Source of the DNA: Botryosphaeria dothidea | Lineage: Eukaryota; Ascomycota; Dothideomycetes; Botryosphaeriales; Botryosphaeriaceae | Direction of reading: 5' to 3' | DNA length: 64,000 nucleotides | Assembly: GCA_011503125.2 (NCBI GenBank) | Contig: WWBZ02000016.1 | Span: 3,038,001 to 3,102,000 of the forward strand | In this document: one piece after another, positions 36,169-47,383 of the stretch | Layout of the letters: each line of letters starts with the position of its first letter | How positions within the stretch are numbered: the stretch's first letter is position 1 | Translations under genes and position numbers: made by a program | The notes under the pieces: model-generated | Database searches by the model: none | What the model was told of the DNA's origin: nothing | Seen by the model: only the letters and a program-made list of their open reading frames with translations

Positions 36169-38051
36169 TTAAACCCACCACCAACGCTTATGAGACTGCT
36201 TCGTCCCGATAGAGGCTGCAGTGCATTCCAGCTGCACAATTACTGCCGAAGCATCCGGCACCAGAACGTTCACGATCCCATCTTCCTCAATCCCCAAGCT
36301 CTCATCCCTCGTTGTATTTCCCTGAGCTACCGGTTTTCCCTCGTCCAGCTCCACATTGTACGAGATGCCATTGAACGTCACGCCACTCAACACATCACTT
36401 CCGTTCGCCATCAACCGCTGTACCGTCACCGCGTTAGCCTCACCTCCACACCCAGTCGGCACGCCAAACGAATACACTCGGCCCGGCCTGACAGCGCCCT
36501 CGGCCGCCGTGCTATAGTTGTACGTCTGCATATTAATCAGCACGACGCGCTTCAACACGCCATCCGCATACGTCGCATACGCGGCGTTCGTCTCGCCGTC
36601 CATCGGCAGGTTCGCGACGCGCACCACGCCCTCGACCAGATTCCCGAGCGCCGACGCGACGGCGACGTCGCCGTAGTAGCTCGGCTTGGTCTGGCGCGGC
36701 GCGCGGTCCGTGTCGCGCGGCTGCCACGAGGCGTAGCGGAAGTTGAGCCCCTGCTGTATGTGCACGCGCGCGACGCCGTTGGCCGCGCACCACAGCGCCC
36801 AGTCGAGCGTCCACAGCGCGCCGCCGAAGACGTTGGACACGTCGGGCTGGCCGGCGTTGAAGAGCGAGTTGGCCTCGGTGATGGCGTACTGCAGGCTGTA
36901 GTCGCGGCGGAGGATGGAGGAGACGTTGACGCTGTCGGCGGCGCGCCAGACGATGTTGCTGTGGTTGAGCAGCGTGCCCTGCAGCGTGACGCCGGGCAGG
37001 CCGTAGCCGGACATGTAGCTGCGGTCGTTGCGTCAGTTCTTCGATCTCCGTTTTCTCTCAATCCTCTGAGGTGTGGCGTACAAGTGCCCCGAAGCCTGCG
37101 CAATGACGCCGTCCGCATCGATGCCTTCCTGCCACGGCCTGATCGTGTCGAGCCCGTTCGTCGGATCCCCGTAACTCGGCGCCCAGAGCTTGAACTTCTC
37201 CTCCGTCACGAGCTCTGGACAGAAGTCACCCATGCGCTCGCGCACCCGCCGGCTCGCGTTCAGCCACTCGCGCGTGTAGTCCCCCTCGTCCCAGTCGGCC
37301 GGCCGCACGGCGTAGGCGCCGCGGTTGTACACGTCGACCTCGTTGCCGATCTCCCAGTAGAGCAGCCGGTCGTTGCTGAGCGCGCGGCACGCCGGCTCGA
37401 CGGGGCCGAGCAGGTCGAGGTCGCTGTACGTGCCGTTGGAGCGCGCGAGGTTGAAGCCGTGCACGTAGCGGCAGCCCGGCCACGTGCCGTAGGATTCGAA
37501 GAAGGAAGGGCCGACGATCACGTTGGTCGGGTAGTTGGGTTGGCGGTTGGGGTCGATGATGCCGATGAGGGCGACGGGGAGGGAGGGGTCGTAGACGGCG
37601 TAGTCTCTGTGGTGGGATTTGTTAGTTTGGTGGTGTTCTCTTTCCAATTCTTTTTTTTTTGAGATTTGAGGTTGAGTTGCTTCCAACGGGTTGGTGTGAG
37701 ATGGTGAGCTTAATTAAACGCGAAGTAAGCATACTGTGTGTTCCCGCCAACGCGGATGTACGGCTTCGTGCCCGTGATATTGCCGATGTTGTTCAATAGG
37801 TTGTTCGAGAACAGGTTTGGGCCGGAGGTGCTGTTTCCTGCAAAGTCGGGGAAGCTCGAGAATTCGAATGCGTATGAAATGAAAGCTTCAGGCAGAACTG
37901 GGCCAGCGCTATCCCCGGGAGTTGGGTCCAAGGTGATTGCTGTTGCGACTCTGCCTTCGGGTTCGTCGTATTTAGCAAAAGCAACGTTGGAGAGGTAAGC
38001 TGCTACAATAGCCACCCTTTTAAGGACTTTGAATGCGGGGCCCACTTCCAT
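36169..38051 (-). CDS. secreted GH79 beta-glucuronidase-like glycosidase
   Basis: Glycoside hydrolase family 79 (fungal beta-glucuronidase group), probably acting on glucuronic-acid decorated polysaccharides or proteoglycans outside the cell. Minus-strand exons 38051-37735, 37606-37082 and 37018-36169 give 563 residues. A hydrophobic signal region (VLKRVAIVAAYLSNVAFA) follows the chosen start; an in-frame ATG at 38120 is an alternative. The acid/base motif is WEIGNEVDVY, and ALWTLDWALWCAANGV and the QGLNFRYASWQPR stretch match the family. Both introns (128 and 63 bp) have normal donors; the second removes an in-frame TGA and gives GHFYMSGYG. Several N-glycosylation sequons fit secretion. Confidence 0.85.
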
Positions 38052-38628
38052 GCTGACAGTTGGCCAGGCCCAGAGTGATATTGTGGAGGGAAGCAGCAGG
38101 TAGTGGCTGGCGAGGAGCAATTGGTAGCTTCGCGATGCCTCTCAATAGCACCTCCTTTCCTCAAATATTTTCATAGCGGCTGTACTTCCGCAGTCTCCGC
38201 ACCTAGAGCGCCTTAAATTGTTGTTTCATGACGGGGGCAAGGCGGGAAGTGTGACTCTAAATTTTAACGCTGCGGGGGTCAGCATGCCGATCTCTCACGT
38301 CAGCCGCAGCGGTGATGCACATGGACCAATGCGGTCAGGGGACCCCTCACTTCCAATTTTCTTGACGTCGAAACGCCAATTCTTATTTTCCCATCTGTGC
38401 TGGATGGGAGATTAAAATACCCAAACCGGATCCAAATGAGTAACAGACACCGACAACCGAGAAATGGAAAACATGTTCCGCCGATTCTATTCACTTTACC
38501 CAGTCTTTGTACTGAGCCAGATTGGTTATAAAGATCCGCATCAGTTGTCTAGTTGTATCTACCAAATCGACTTTATAAAGATACCGAGCAGCATCCATCA
38601 GCATCTGGCACCCTAATGTCTCTGCTCT
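38052..38628. other. GH79 promoter and NRPS-like 3' flank, nothing else recognised
   Basis: About 580 bp between two minus-strand genes. It holds the promoter of the GH79 gene and the 3' region of the NRPS-like gene. No conserved ORF was recognised. Confidence 0.4.
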
Positions 38629-41600
38629 CTAATCCATCTTAGCGTCGCGCAACCAGAACCAAATTTTCTTAAAGTACCCCTCGTCCACTGCCCTGACTTT
38701 GTCAAGCACTGGCGCAACCTTCTTTGTCTCGTCCATGGCAAATACCCGCCGTTCGTCTGAAGACGGATCAGTCTCTTGACTTTCTGTTGGATTCAAAGGA
38801 GACTCTCCGTATGCGTTCTTCCAATGTCCGAGAAGCTTCATGGCTGGATGATTTTTGCTCTCCTCTTGGTCCTTAGACTTCTCCAAACGTGCAAGCCATT
38901 CTTGGGGATCCACAATTTCAAAGTCTTCCATCTTCTTCAACCAGGAAAGCAGCCTCATCCAGTCAGGCTCCAGATTTTCATTTAAGACGTGGTAAACTTG
39001 CGTCCAGTTCTCCCCAGATACATTCACCCTTTCTTCAAAGCTCGTGCTTGACAAAGCTTGGACAAATGCTTTGGCTGCAACATCCACAGGCAACCAATTG
39101 AGCGGTTCATCTTTCAGTGCGGGCAAGCATCCCGTCAATCGCGCCGTACTCAGCATCATTGGCCACGCCTCTTGAGTGTTCCAGATACCGTTGTGAGTGT
39201 CACCACTCAGCTGCCCAACACGAAAGACTGCGGTGCAGGAACGCATGCGTGTGTTGTTGTGCGCATTATGACAGATGCGCTCAGCAACCCACTTTGAGCG
39301 CGAGTAACCCAAAGGAGAAGCCGATTTCGGGGATTCCATGATCTGCTCTGGGATGACCTTCTCTGGCGCGTTGATTGCGCTTGCAACGGAAGAACAGTAT
39401 GCAAATCTCGGTGGTACAGGCCGTGGTGATCGCAAAGCCAGACTGATGAGATTGTGTACACCTATCACGGCTGTTAGCTATGCCCAAGTCCTGCATTTAG
39501 GCAAACTTACCGGCGATATTGTCCTTTTCGAAGCTGCGCAGTCGCATTCGGAAGTTGACTGACCAGGCAATGTGCATGATGATGGTAGCTTCCGCCGCAA
39601 TTGTCTCATACATCTGCGTGGATAATCCAAGATCAAGCTCGCCGAGTTGAGACTGTAAGATGATGACTTTTGAATTGCCGGGATGAGAAGAAGTCAACGG
39701 AGAGAAGCCCTTCTGAGTAAGGGCCTTGTTGACTCTCTCCTTGGCAGCATGTTCATCCGCACCGCGGACTAAGCAGTATATTTTGGACGCAGTGTCTGAG
39801 CTACGGTATAGGCCTAGTATATGTGCTCCTAAGGCTCCCGTAGCTCCAGTAAGTACCTGTATCTGGTAAGTGGTTTGCTTCTTCTGAAATTAGGAATCTT
39901 GCTTACAACTACATCAGCACCTCCTCCTATGTCATTGGTTCCATTTCCTGTTTGGGTTCCTGTTCGGACCTCTTCAAAGTTGCTATACCTTTCCACAAGC
40001 TTGATCATGAGATCATGCTCATTTTCTTCATCCGCATAAGATTCTCCGTGGCGCATCTTGGTCATGAAATCATTCAGCCTGAACCATTGATGTTAGTTCA
40101 AGACGGAAATGGCAACCCAGGAGCTGATCGGACCTACCTTCTTACGGTGCCACAATCTTCTACGATGCTCAGCGGTAGTTCGGGCGAAGTCTTCGGAAGT
40201 AGCTGTCTCCCACATCAGCCCTTATGTTGCTGCATATATTGCTCAACAACATACCTGTCTTAATCCATATCTTATTTGCATGCAAGCAACAGAATCTACA
40301 CCGAAAGCAAACAGATCACCCTCTTCAGTCAGAGAGTTTGATGTCAGAACGACGCTCTCAACCAAGTCAGTGATAAAACGGAGAACCTCATCGTCCGGGA
40401 CCTTTGAGCCGTCTCCCACGCTGAGATTCGAGTAAGCTCGCTCAATCAGATCCGTATACTTCTCCTCCGCTCTCCCTCTCATAATAGTTCCTTTGCTGCT
40501 CTTCTCCAACGCCGAAGGGTCATGAGGCATCGGAACCAGCATATTTCGTGGAATCCGCGCATGGCCTTGACTTTCTTCGTTCAGCTTCTCAATCGCCGGC
40601 CTCACTGCATCGACCAGCTCATCGTCCGAGGCAGACGCGAACTCTTCAGCTCTAAAGAGCAGCGCGCCCGGAAATGGCCTCCCATTCCCGAATATCAACA
40701 CGTCATCCAAGAACGGGCTCGCCGCAATCGCCGCCTCCAGGGGCGCCGGGTCGAACTTCTTCCCCGTAACGAGCGTGAAGCTGCGAATCAGCCCGCGAAT
40801 GGTACCTCCACGCGTGCTCGATCTCCGGATGCGGCGCCATCAGATCCGCCGTCGCGAACGCCCCATCCTCCCGATTCGTCTTCGCCTGCGAAATAGTCAG
40901 CCGTACACACACCCCGCAAAAAACGCCATCCATCCCAGCACCCACCATGTGCGGCCACCACGGCAAGACCACCAGCTCCGCACCCCCTCGTCCCCCCTCT
41001 CCTCGAACGACAGAAACTCGGCGCCCCGCGCCGCGCGCAAGAACTGCCACCCGCCGTCCCCGTCGTAGTCCCGGTGCGACGACAGCAGGAACCCGCACTC
41101 GGCGCTGCCATACCGCGCCACCAGCCGCACGCCGGCGCGCACCAGCCGGTCGCCCACCGCGGCCGGCAGCGCCGCGCCGCCGACGCCGACGAGCCGCATG
41201 GCGCGGAGGTGCTTCAGGCCTGCGCGGTCGGCCGCGAGCATCTGCAAGACGTACGGCACGGACGAGAAGTAGGCGACGCGCAGGGCCGGGGCGTCGTCCG
41301 ACGCGGCTTGCTGCAGGCAGGCGGCCACGTTGGCCGCGGTGATGGGCAGCGCGTGGCCGGGGAAGAGCCAGATGGCGGCGTCGCTGGCCCAGGCGCGGAA
41401 GAGGTCGGCGATGCCGCCGTGGTAGAGGGGTGTGGTGGTGAAGGTGGCGGTGGCGGCGGCGGGGAGGTGCGGGAGGACGCGGACGGCGGCGCGGTGGGAT
41501 TGCGGGATGGGCTTGGGGAGGCCGGAGGAGGTGCCGGAGGTGTGGTGGAGGTAGGCGGTGTCGGTTTGGCTGAGGTCGTGTTGCGGGAGGTTCGGTTCGG

Positions 41601-42180
41601 AGGAGTCCTGGTGTTCGGATATGTGCTGGAGGATGTCGGGTGGGAGGAAGGTCGACAGTTGGAACACTGAGAGGTCCGGCTTCTGGGAAGCGTTGGTGGC
41701 GGTGCGTTTTGGGTTGGTCTCCGTGCTCTTTAGCCGCTGGCTAAGATCCGGGTAGTCGGATAACAGTGTGGATACTTGGCACTGGTTGCACAGATGGGCA
41801 ATTGCTGCTGGTTGGCTCTGGGGAGCTATCAGCAGGACAGAGTGTCCAAGTCTCATCAAGCCGAGCCACACGAAAAGGAATGTTGGTGAACTGGGGCACA
41901 CCAGGGCCACTGTCTGTCTCTGTTGAAGTCTTTCCCCGAATTTCCTTGCAAGGAGATGGGCTACAATGAGGGAGCCATTCCGCACTAATGAAAAGTCCAA
42001 TACTCGGTGTTTCCATGGCAGCTTTCGATCCTCTGAGGGGGAAAAGAATCCAACGGCAGGGTTTTTGCCAACTGTTTGTGCCTGGTGGTCAATGAACTCG
42101 TTGATGTTGTTGAACTTGGGCTCCTCTGTCCTCAAATTAGCGGCCTGGCCGAGGGTGCAGACGAAGTAATTCGTATCCAT
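38629..42180 (-). pseudogene. NRPS-like A-T-R enzyme (adenylation-thiolation-reductase) with two 1-nt indels
   Basis: Multidomain carboxylic-acid reductase of the alpha-aminoadipate-reductase-like type. The adenylation domain runs from 42180 (MDTNYFVCTLGQAANL) and contains HHTSGTSSGLPKPIPQSHRA and ARYGSAECG. A thiolation domain follows with FGVDSVACMQI (phosphopantetheine Ser), then an NAD(P)-binding reductase domain with VLTGATGALGAHIL, YSRSKWVAERI and the C-terminal helices. Introns include 40886-40945, one after GLRQ near 40257, and others at about 40080-40135, 39860-39910 and 39465-39515. Two single-base lesions interrupt the adenylation domain: a missing base near 40980 (GDEGVR then ELVVLPWWPHM) and an extra base near 40780 (YHSRADSQL then TLVTGKKFDP). 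The two cancel, so only about 45 codons are misread. This is a real pseudogene or an assembly artefact. Confidence 0.8.
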
Positions 42181-43290
42181 GAATGCGTTGAGTGGAAAAG
42201 AGAAAGGCGGAACACAGGAGCTGAGAAGCCGGAAAGTGTCGAGGATAGAAGGAGTGAAAGAACGATGTGTCTTTAACTGGAATGCACTGAGTGCTTTCAG
42301 TGACGAGGGGTCTCATGCGGCTGAGAAGAGTGATGATATCATTCATGTGTGTCACACCAGCCACTCCCTGAGCCACACCAGCGCCAACAGCCACAACATC
42401 TCACAAGGGCTCCGGTAGCGGGTAAGTGGACCAGTCAAGGAGATATGCACTAATGGAAACTGTACATCTCCAGTGAGACGACTTTCTGCTGGATGCCACG
42501 TTCTTGCACTTCAACCACGGCGCCGCCAACCAAGTTCATCTAAAAGTTCATCTCTCACTCATCAACTCCGGCCAATCCGCAGCACAGCTCGTTCTTTGAT
42601 GTTCGACTCACCATCGGGAATCAAAGTTTCCGAAAGGGCCGCGAACTCTGCAGCAGTCAGCCGGGGAATGTCGAGGCACTGCTCAGCCTCACTGGCGCAA
42701 AAGTCTCCGCACCGTCAAGGCGATCACGCGGAGGGCGGGCTTGATGAAGGATGTGCTGGCTGGCACTGCCTCGTTGCCTTGCCAGTGATTGCGGAGGTCT
42801 TGGCATGGAGCGCGATTTAATGGCTCGCAGTTCACCCCTCGCTATCAAACCCCTCACCGCGTCATCTGTGCTCCGTATGAAGACAGCGAGACCAGCCAGG
42901 TCTTTTTGCAGCCTCCCCGCCGTGGCTCCCACCAAGCCCTGATAAGCTTCTCCTCCATGGCGCACCATCCCACCCATTCTTTCCTAAAAGGGCAATTGGC
43001 ATTCAGGGATCCGCCTACCGCGCGCCAGGTTCGCGCCATGTCAAACGCCTGTCGCTTTCTGCACGTCTATCCCCGCCAACCGCTTGTCCGGTGAGGCAAT
43101 TAACGCAAGAACCACGCGACCGCTTGCTTCGAGTGTATAGCGGCTTTCACGCCGGAGAGTCTTCGTGAAATTGAATGCTATTGGACCTATCCGCTTCCAA
43201 TGTTGCGACTTGAATCGTCATAACTTCTCGCAACCCGCGTCTGCGAATGTTCGAATCCTCAACGCAGTGTTGCTATAATACCACATCACC
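42181..43290. other. intergenic, 1.1 kb, nothing recognised
   Basis: Divergent upstream region of the NRPS-like gene (left) and the single-pass membrane protein gene (right). Several short open frames exist on both strands but none resembles a protein family or has convincing splice signals. Confidence 0.4.
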
Positions 43291-44160
43291 ATGCGCAACG
43301 CCTCGGAAATAGAATCCGTCATCACCAGCCCGCTCCCGGTACATTCTCGACACAGATACCCGGCCTTCCCAGGAGAACACGTTGTACTGCATCCCCGCAC
43401 CTCCACCGCCGACACCAAGCTCTCGCACGCCTCCACAACACGCACCGAGCATTCCCACGCTTCCGGTGGCAGTAGCAGCAAGCTTTCGCACGCTCGCACC
43501 TCCAAGACCGCCAGCACTTCACGGCCTCGCACATCCAGCACAAGCGTTCCCCTCCAACGGCCATATTCCTGCATCTCCACGCCGCCGACGACCCACTCGC
43601 CCAGCCCCTACTCCTCCCGCTCCAATACCCCCGACAAAGACAAAACCCCAACCTACAAACTCTCCGAGAACACCCCCGCCTGCACGCCTTCCTCCTCCTC
43701 CAAAGCCCCACCACCCCCGCCCCTCCGCACCCCTTCCGACATCCACACCCACCTCTCCCAAAACCACATCGCCACGCCCGTCGACCCCAGCACCCTCGCC
43801 CACCTCCCGCCGTACCGCTACGCCCTCCGCATCGAGATCCTCAAGGCCCGGCAGAAGCGCCGCGACAGCCTGTGGACGCCGTACGGCGACGCGGCGACGA
43901 CCACGACTCCTCCGCCCGGAACGCCCGAGAGCTACGGCAACAAGTACCTGGCGGCGCTGCAGCAGAGAAACGCGCCGGAGGAGGGGATGGCGGGGAGGAG
44001 AGGGGGGTTGGTGTGGAATGAGTCGGTGGGGGTGTGGCGGCCGTGGGTGGGGCGGAGTTGTTTTTCACGGGTGATGGTGCTGTTTGGGGTGCTTTGCGTC
44101 GTGGTCGTCGTGTTGGCGGTGGTGGTGACGCAGGTGGTGGAGAAGAGGGGTGGGGGGTGA
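43291..44160 (+). CDS. uncharacterised Ser/Pro-rich protein with one C-terminal transmembrane helix
   Basis: A single-exon gene of 289 residues starting MRNASEIESVITSPLPVHSR. The first 170 residues are low-complexity (Ser, Thr, Pro), followed by a better-ordered HLPPYRYALRIEILKARQKR block (about 175-200), WNESVGVWRPWVGRSCFSR, and one hydrophobic helix (VMVLFGVLCVVVVVLAVVVT) with a short basic tail. It is probably a tail-anchored or type-II membrane protein with a disordered cytosolic part. No domain was recognised. It lies between the NRPS-like and P450 genes but nothing ties it to them. Confidence 0.6.
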   Translation: MRNASEIESVITSPLPVHSRHRYPAFPGEHVVLHPRTSTADTKLSHASTTRTEHSHASGGSSSKLSHARTSKTASTSRPRTSSTSVPLQRPYSCISTPPTTHSPSPYSSRSNTPDKDKTPTYKLSENTPACTPSSSSKAPPPPPLRTPSDIHTHLSQNHIATPVDPSTLAHLPPYRYALRIEILKARQKRRDSLWTPYGDAATTTTPPPGTPESYGNKYLAALQQRNAPEEGMAGRRGGLVWNESVGVWRPWVGRSCFSRVMVLFGVLCVVVVVLAVVVTQVVEKRGGG

Positions 44161-44460
44161 AAAGAGAAGATGACGGAAGGAGCAGGGTCGGGGGAGGTTG
44201 TTGTATCTGGTGTTTCTGAGGTGTAGATTTGGATCATTAGTAAGTTCTGTAAAGAGTCTTTCCTGTTGCATAGCGTGGTCTCTTCAGAACTCTTTCTGGT
44301 TTTCCATAAGGCTTATTATTCCCTTCCTTATGTGTCGCGGTGACGGATATAGCTTACGTCTTCCACCATATATCCTATGACCTGCCTATTACTTACGGAA
44401 CCTAAATCTTCTTCTGTATTGGCGCAGTCACCTTTTCCTGCCTGGTCACACAACCAACCC

Positions 44461-46570
44461 TCAAGCACTGATAGGCGTCATATAAGCCTTCACGTGCTCA
44501 CCCTGGAAAGCAGGCAAGAACGTATCGCGGAACTTGAGCTCGCTGGGACTTCGGTTCAACATCAGCCGTCATTCTATATAGACGAGGAAGACAATGGGCA
44601 ATAGTGGCTCGCTTACCTTGATTCCGCCAACCTCATATCGAACTTCCGGTAAACGTGCGCGAAGCAGAGTCGGAGCTCAGCCCAGGCGAGGCTGGATCCG
44701 TCAGCACTACACTCCAACTCGTCAATGGGTGGAGCTTAGGAGATGATACTTACTTGATACCCAAGCACATCCGTGGACCCCGCGAGAAAGCCACGAGCCA
44801 GTTGTCAAGATCCGGATTCTCGAGCCAGCGCTCCGGGCGGAAAGAATAGGGTTCAGGGAAGATGTCGGGGTTGAAGTGCACGAAGACGCTGGCACACGAG
44901 ACGACGGTCTGCACGAACGAAGCGTCAGAAAAAACCCATAGACAGATCCCACACGGCAACTGCAAAAAAGAGCACTTACGCCACCCGGCACGCTCGTCCC
45001 CGCGACCACCGCGCCCTCCTTCGGCACGACCCTCAGCAACCCGGCCACAACCCCCGACGACATCCGCAACGCCTCCTTGATCACCGCATCCAGGTACGGC
45101 AGCTCCGCCAGCTCCTTCGCGCCCGGCCCCTTCTCGCCATCGACCGCCGGCCACGCATCCCCCAACTCCCGCTTCAGCCGCGCGCACGCCCGCGGCTGCC
45201 GCAGCAGGTGGAAGCTCCCCACCATCAGCGCGTTCCCCACCGTGTCCGCGCCGCCGAACATCAGCGCCTGCGCCTCCTCGTACAGGCTGCCCTCGCTCGG
45301 CGCTTCTCCTCCTCCGCCGCCGCCGCCGCCGGCCCTGTGCGCGCCCGGGTCCATCAGCCGGTGGTAGATGGTCATGTCGTGCGGCAGGCCCTCCAACCCC
45401 CTCTGCGGGTCTTTGAGGAGGCCGCGGATCTGCGCGCGCAGTAGCGTCTGCAGGCCGATCATGCCCTTGGTCGCGGGGGACAGGACGACGGCGAGGGCAG
45501 GGGGGCAGGCGGTGATCATGGTCTTGTAGAGGGCCGAGTGCTTGAAGCGGACGAAGACGGTGGTGCTGGCGTCCATGGCCAGCAGGATCGGGGCGGCGAA
45601 GTCGGGCGTCTGGGTGGCGGCGATGGAGGTGCCGAAGCAGAGGTAGGTGATGACGTCCATGGTCATGCAGCGGAAGGCGTAGTTGAGGTCTGCGGGCGCG
45701 GACGGCGGGCGGGCGGCGAAGGCGGCGCAGAGGGCGCGCACCTTGGCGAGGACGATGGGCTCGCACTTGGCGATGGCGGCGGGCGAGAAGGACTTGCTGA
45801 GGACGTCCTTGCGGGCTTTGGCTTCGTGGTAGGTGAGGAAGCCGAAGGAGGAGCGGTCCTCGCCGAAGCTGTGGTAGAGGTTGCGCTCCTTGTCCCAGCG
45901 GTTCTTGGCGTTGTAGATGTCGTGGTAGGCTTGCGGGTCGGAGAAGTGCAGCTGAGGATGCTCGTCAGCGTTGGCTCTTCCGGATTAGGAAATTGGTTGA
46001 GTGTTGCACTGCTTTGCCAAGGAAGCTGAACTTGAAAGACTAGCCGCATTTACGGTAGGTGTGAAAGGAACGCATGAAGACCATGCTGCAACGAGTGCTT
46101 CAATGTCTGATTCATGATGGTTTGACTTGATGGGATACTGTGCCCTCCCCCGCCAAGCTCTTGCTCGTGTTGGTAAATCTGTACTGAATCTCGCTCTTGG
46201 GACAAGCTTTTACCCGAGTAATCGAGTCCTTCTGAGGGGTATCCCAAATAGCCGCGAAGTGATTTGGTGCAAGCAGACCTACCTCGTTCGGCCCAACACG
46301 CACGACTTTGCCATGCCGGGCGTGAAGCACTCCCAGCTCGTGGCAGAAGGACTTCTCCAGAACACATTCTACCCAGGCCTTCCAGTACCCAGTCACAGCT
46401 GCTGCGCGCGGTCCCGGGAATCGCGACAGCGGATGGAAGTAGAGGTTGTAAATGGCGGTATAGGCGCACCAAGTAGCGCCGGCAAGGGCGACAAGGACCA
46501 ACAAAGGCGGCCATGCCGGTCTGTCTCCAGCTATGCCATCCGGGATTTCAGGCGGGCAGTCGGGACTCAT
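44461..46570 (-). CDS. cytochrome P450 monooxygenase
   Basis: Membrane-bound heme monooxygenase. Five minus-strand exons: 46570-46283, 45951-44980, 44908-44754, 44691-44617 and 44548-44461, giving 525 residues. The N-terminal anchor is PLLVLVALAGATWCAYTAIY, then the hinge FHPLSRFPGPRA. Visible motifs are the I-helix region EEAQALMFGGADTVGNAL, the ExxR helix (KEALRM), PERW, and the heme loop FSRGPRMCLG with the ligand Cys. The end reads LKFRDTFLPAFQGEHVKAYM, typical of P450 C termini; the last acceptor (ccgaag) was chosen because it restores this frame. The substrate is unknown. It sits 2.3 kb from the NRPS-like gene, so a small biosynthetic cluster is possible. Confidence 0.9.
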
Positions 46571-47044
46571 GGTGTTGGTGTTGGTGGTTTCGAATTGGCC
46601 CGGTCGTTTGGACTGACACGAGTCTTGCGGCTACGCTGGATGTTGGGGGAGGAGCAGCAACCTTGCTGAAGAATAGCCGGGGTGTGAGTGGTCATCGGCG
46701 AAAAGAAGGTGCGTCAAGGTGGGGTTTGCACGTGGATGGGAATTAGGTCGGCGGACTAGCCTGATACAGTAATCGAGACGGGATCCGTGGGTGGGGAAGG
46801 TGTGGCGCGGCGGCAAATCGAAAAGCTTTCCATGGCATTAGCGCGAATGAGAAATCTAGAATTTGCTTTTTCTAGAAAATGGTGTGTGACTACTGCATCC
46901 ATGCCTCCTGTGTTTCAGGAGACACGTTGGAAAGCCTTGACAGTGTGATAGTGCTGCTTACGCCCACCTATCGACTGTGGACTGCGCAGCATATGCATCT
47001 TTGGAGGCAGCGTTGTACATAGAAAGTGTAAAATGGCACTATCA
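46571..47044. other. P450 upstream region
   Basis: About 470 bp 5' of the P450 gene on its transcribed side, reaching to MITE copy E. No other feature was recognised. Confidence 0.4.
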
Positions 47045-47232
47045 TACAGAGGGGTGCTGCAGTCGACGGTTAGCGGCGACTGCCTTGTTCATAGGGAGTA
47101 GAAGCATTCGTCCGGATGCGGGTGTATTGCATTTTTAGGAACAACCCCATCCGGACGAATGATTCTACTCCTCATGGCAGTGTTGATTAGATCTTTTTCT
47201 GATCAGTTGGGAACATGGAGTACCCCTCTGTA
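47045..47232. mobile_element. fold-back MITE copy E (best-preserved ends)
   Basis: 188 bp including flanking TA on both sides. The left end is tacagaggggtgctgcagtc and the right end tacccctctgta, an inverted repeat of the outer 11 bases. The inner palindrome is ggagtagaagcattcgtccg against atccggacgaatgattctac. This copy best shows the TA duplication expected of Tc1/mariner-type insertion. Confidence 0.82.
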
Positions 47233-47383
47233 AATGCATGCTGAAAAATTATAAATGCTCTCTACGTAGATCTATGGTGCTGATCTGTCTCGCTGGGGTA
47301 TATTCCACCGCTATACTGAAAAATCAAAAATCGACGCGTGCGGGTATAGCTAAAGCAGATTCCAAAGTTTTTTTTTTTTTCAA

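Noticed and set aside
36136..37662. 508-codon plus-strand open frame over the GH79 gene
   Set aside because: The minus-strand GH79 reading has catalytic motifs, a signal peptide and spliced exons, so the plus-strand frame is a shadow.
43225..43270. tgttcgaatcctca, resembling a tRNA T-arm
   Set aside because: No matching acceptor, D or anticodon arms could be found around it, so it is not a tRNA.
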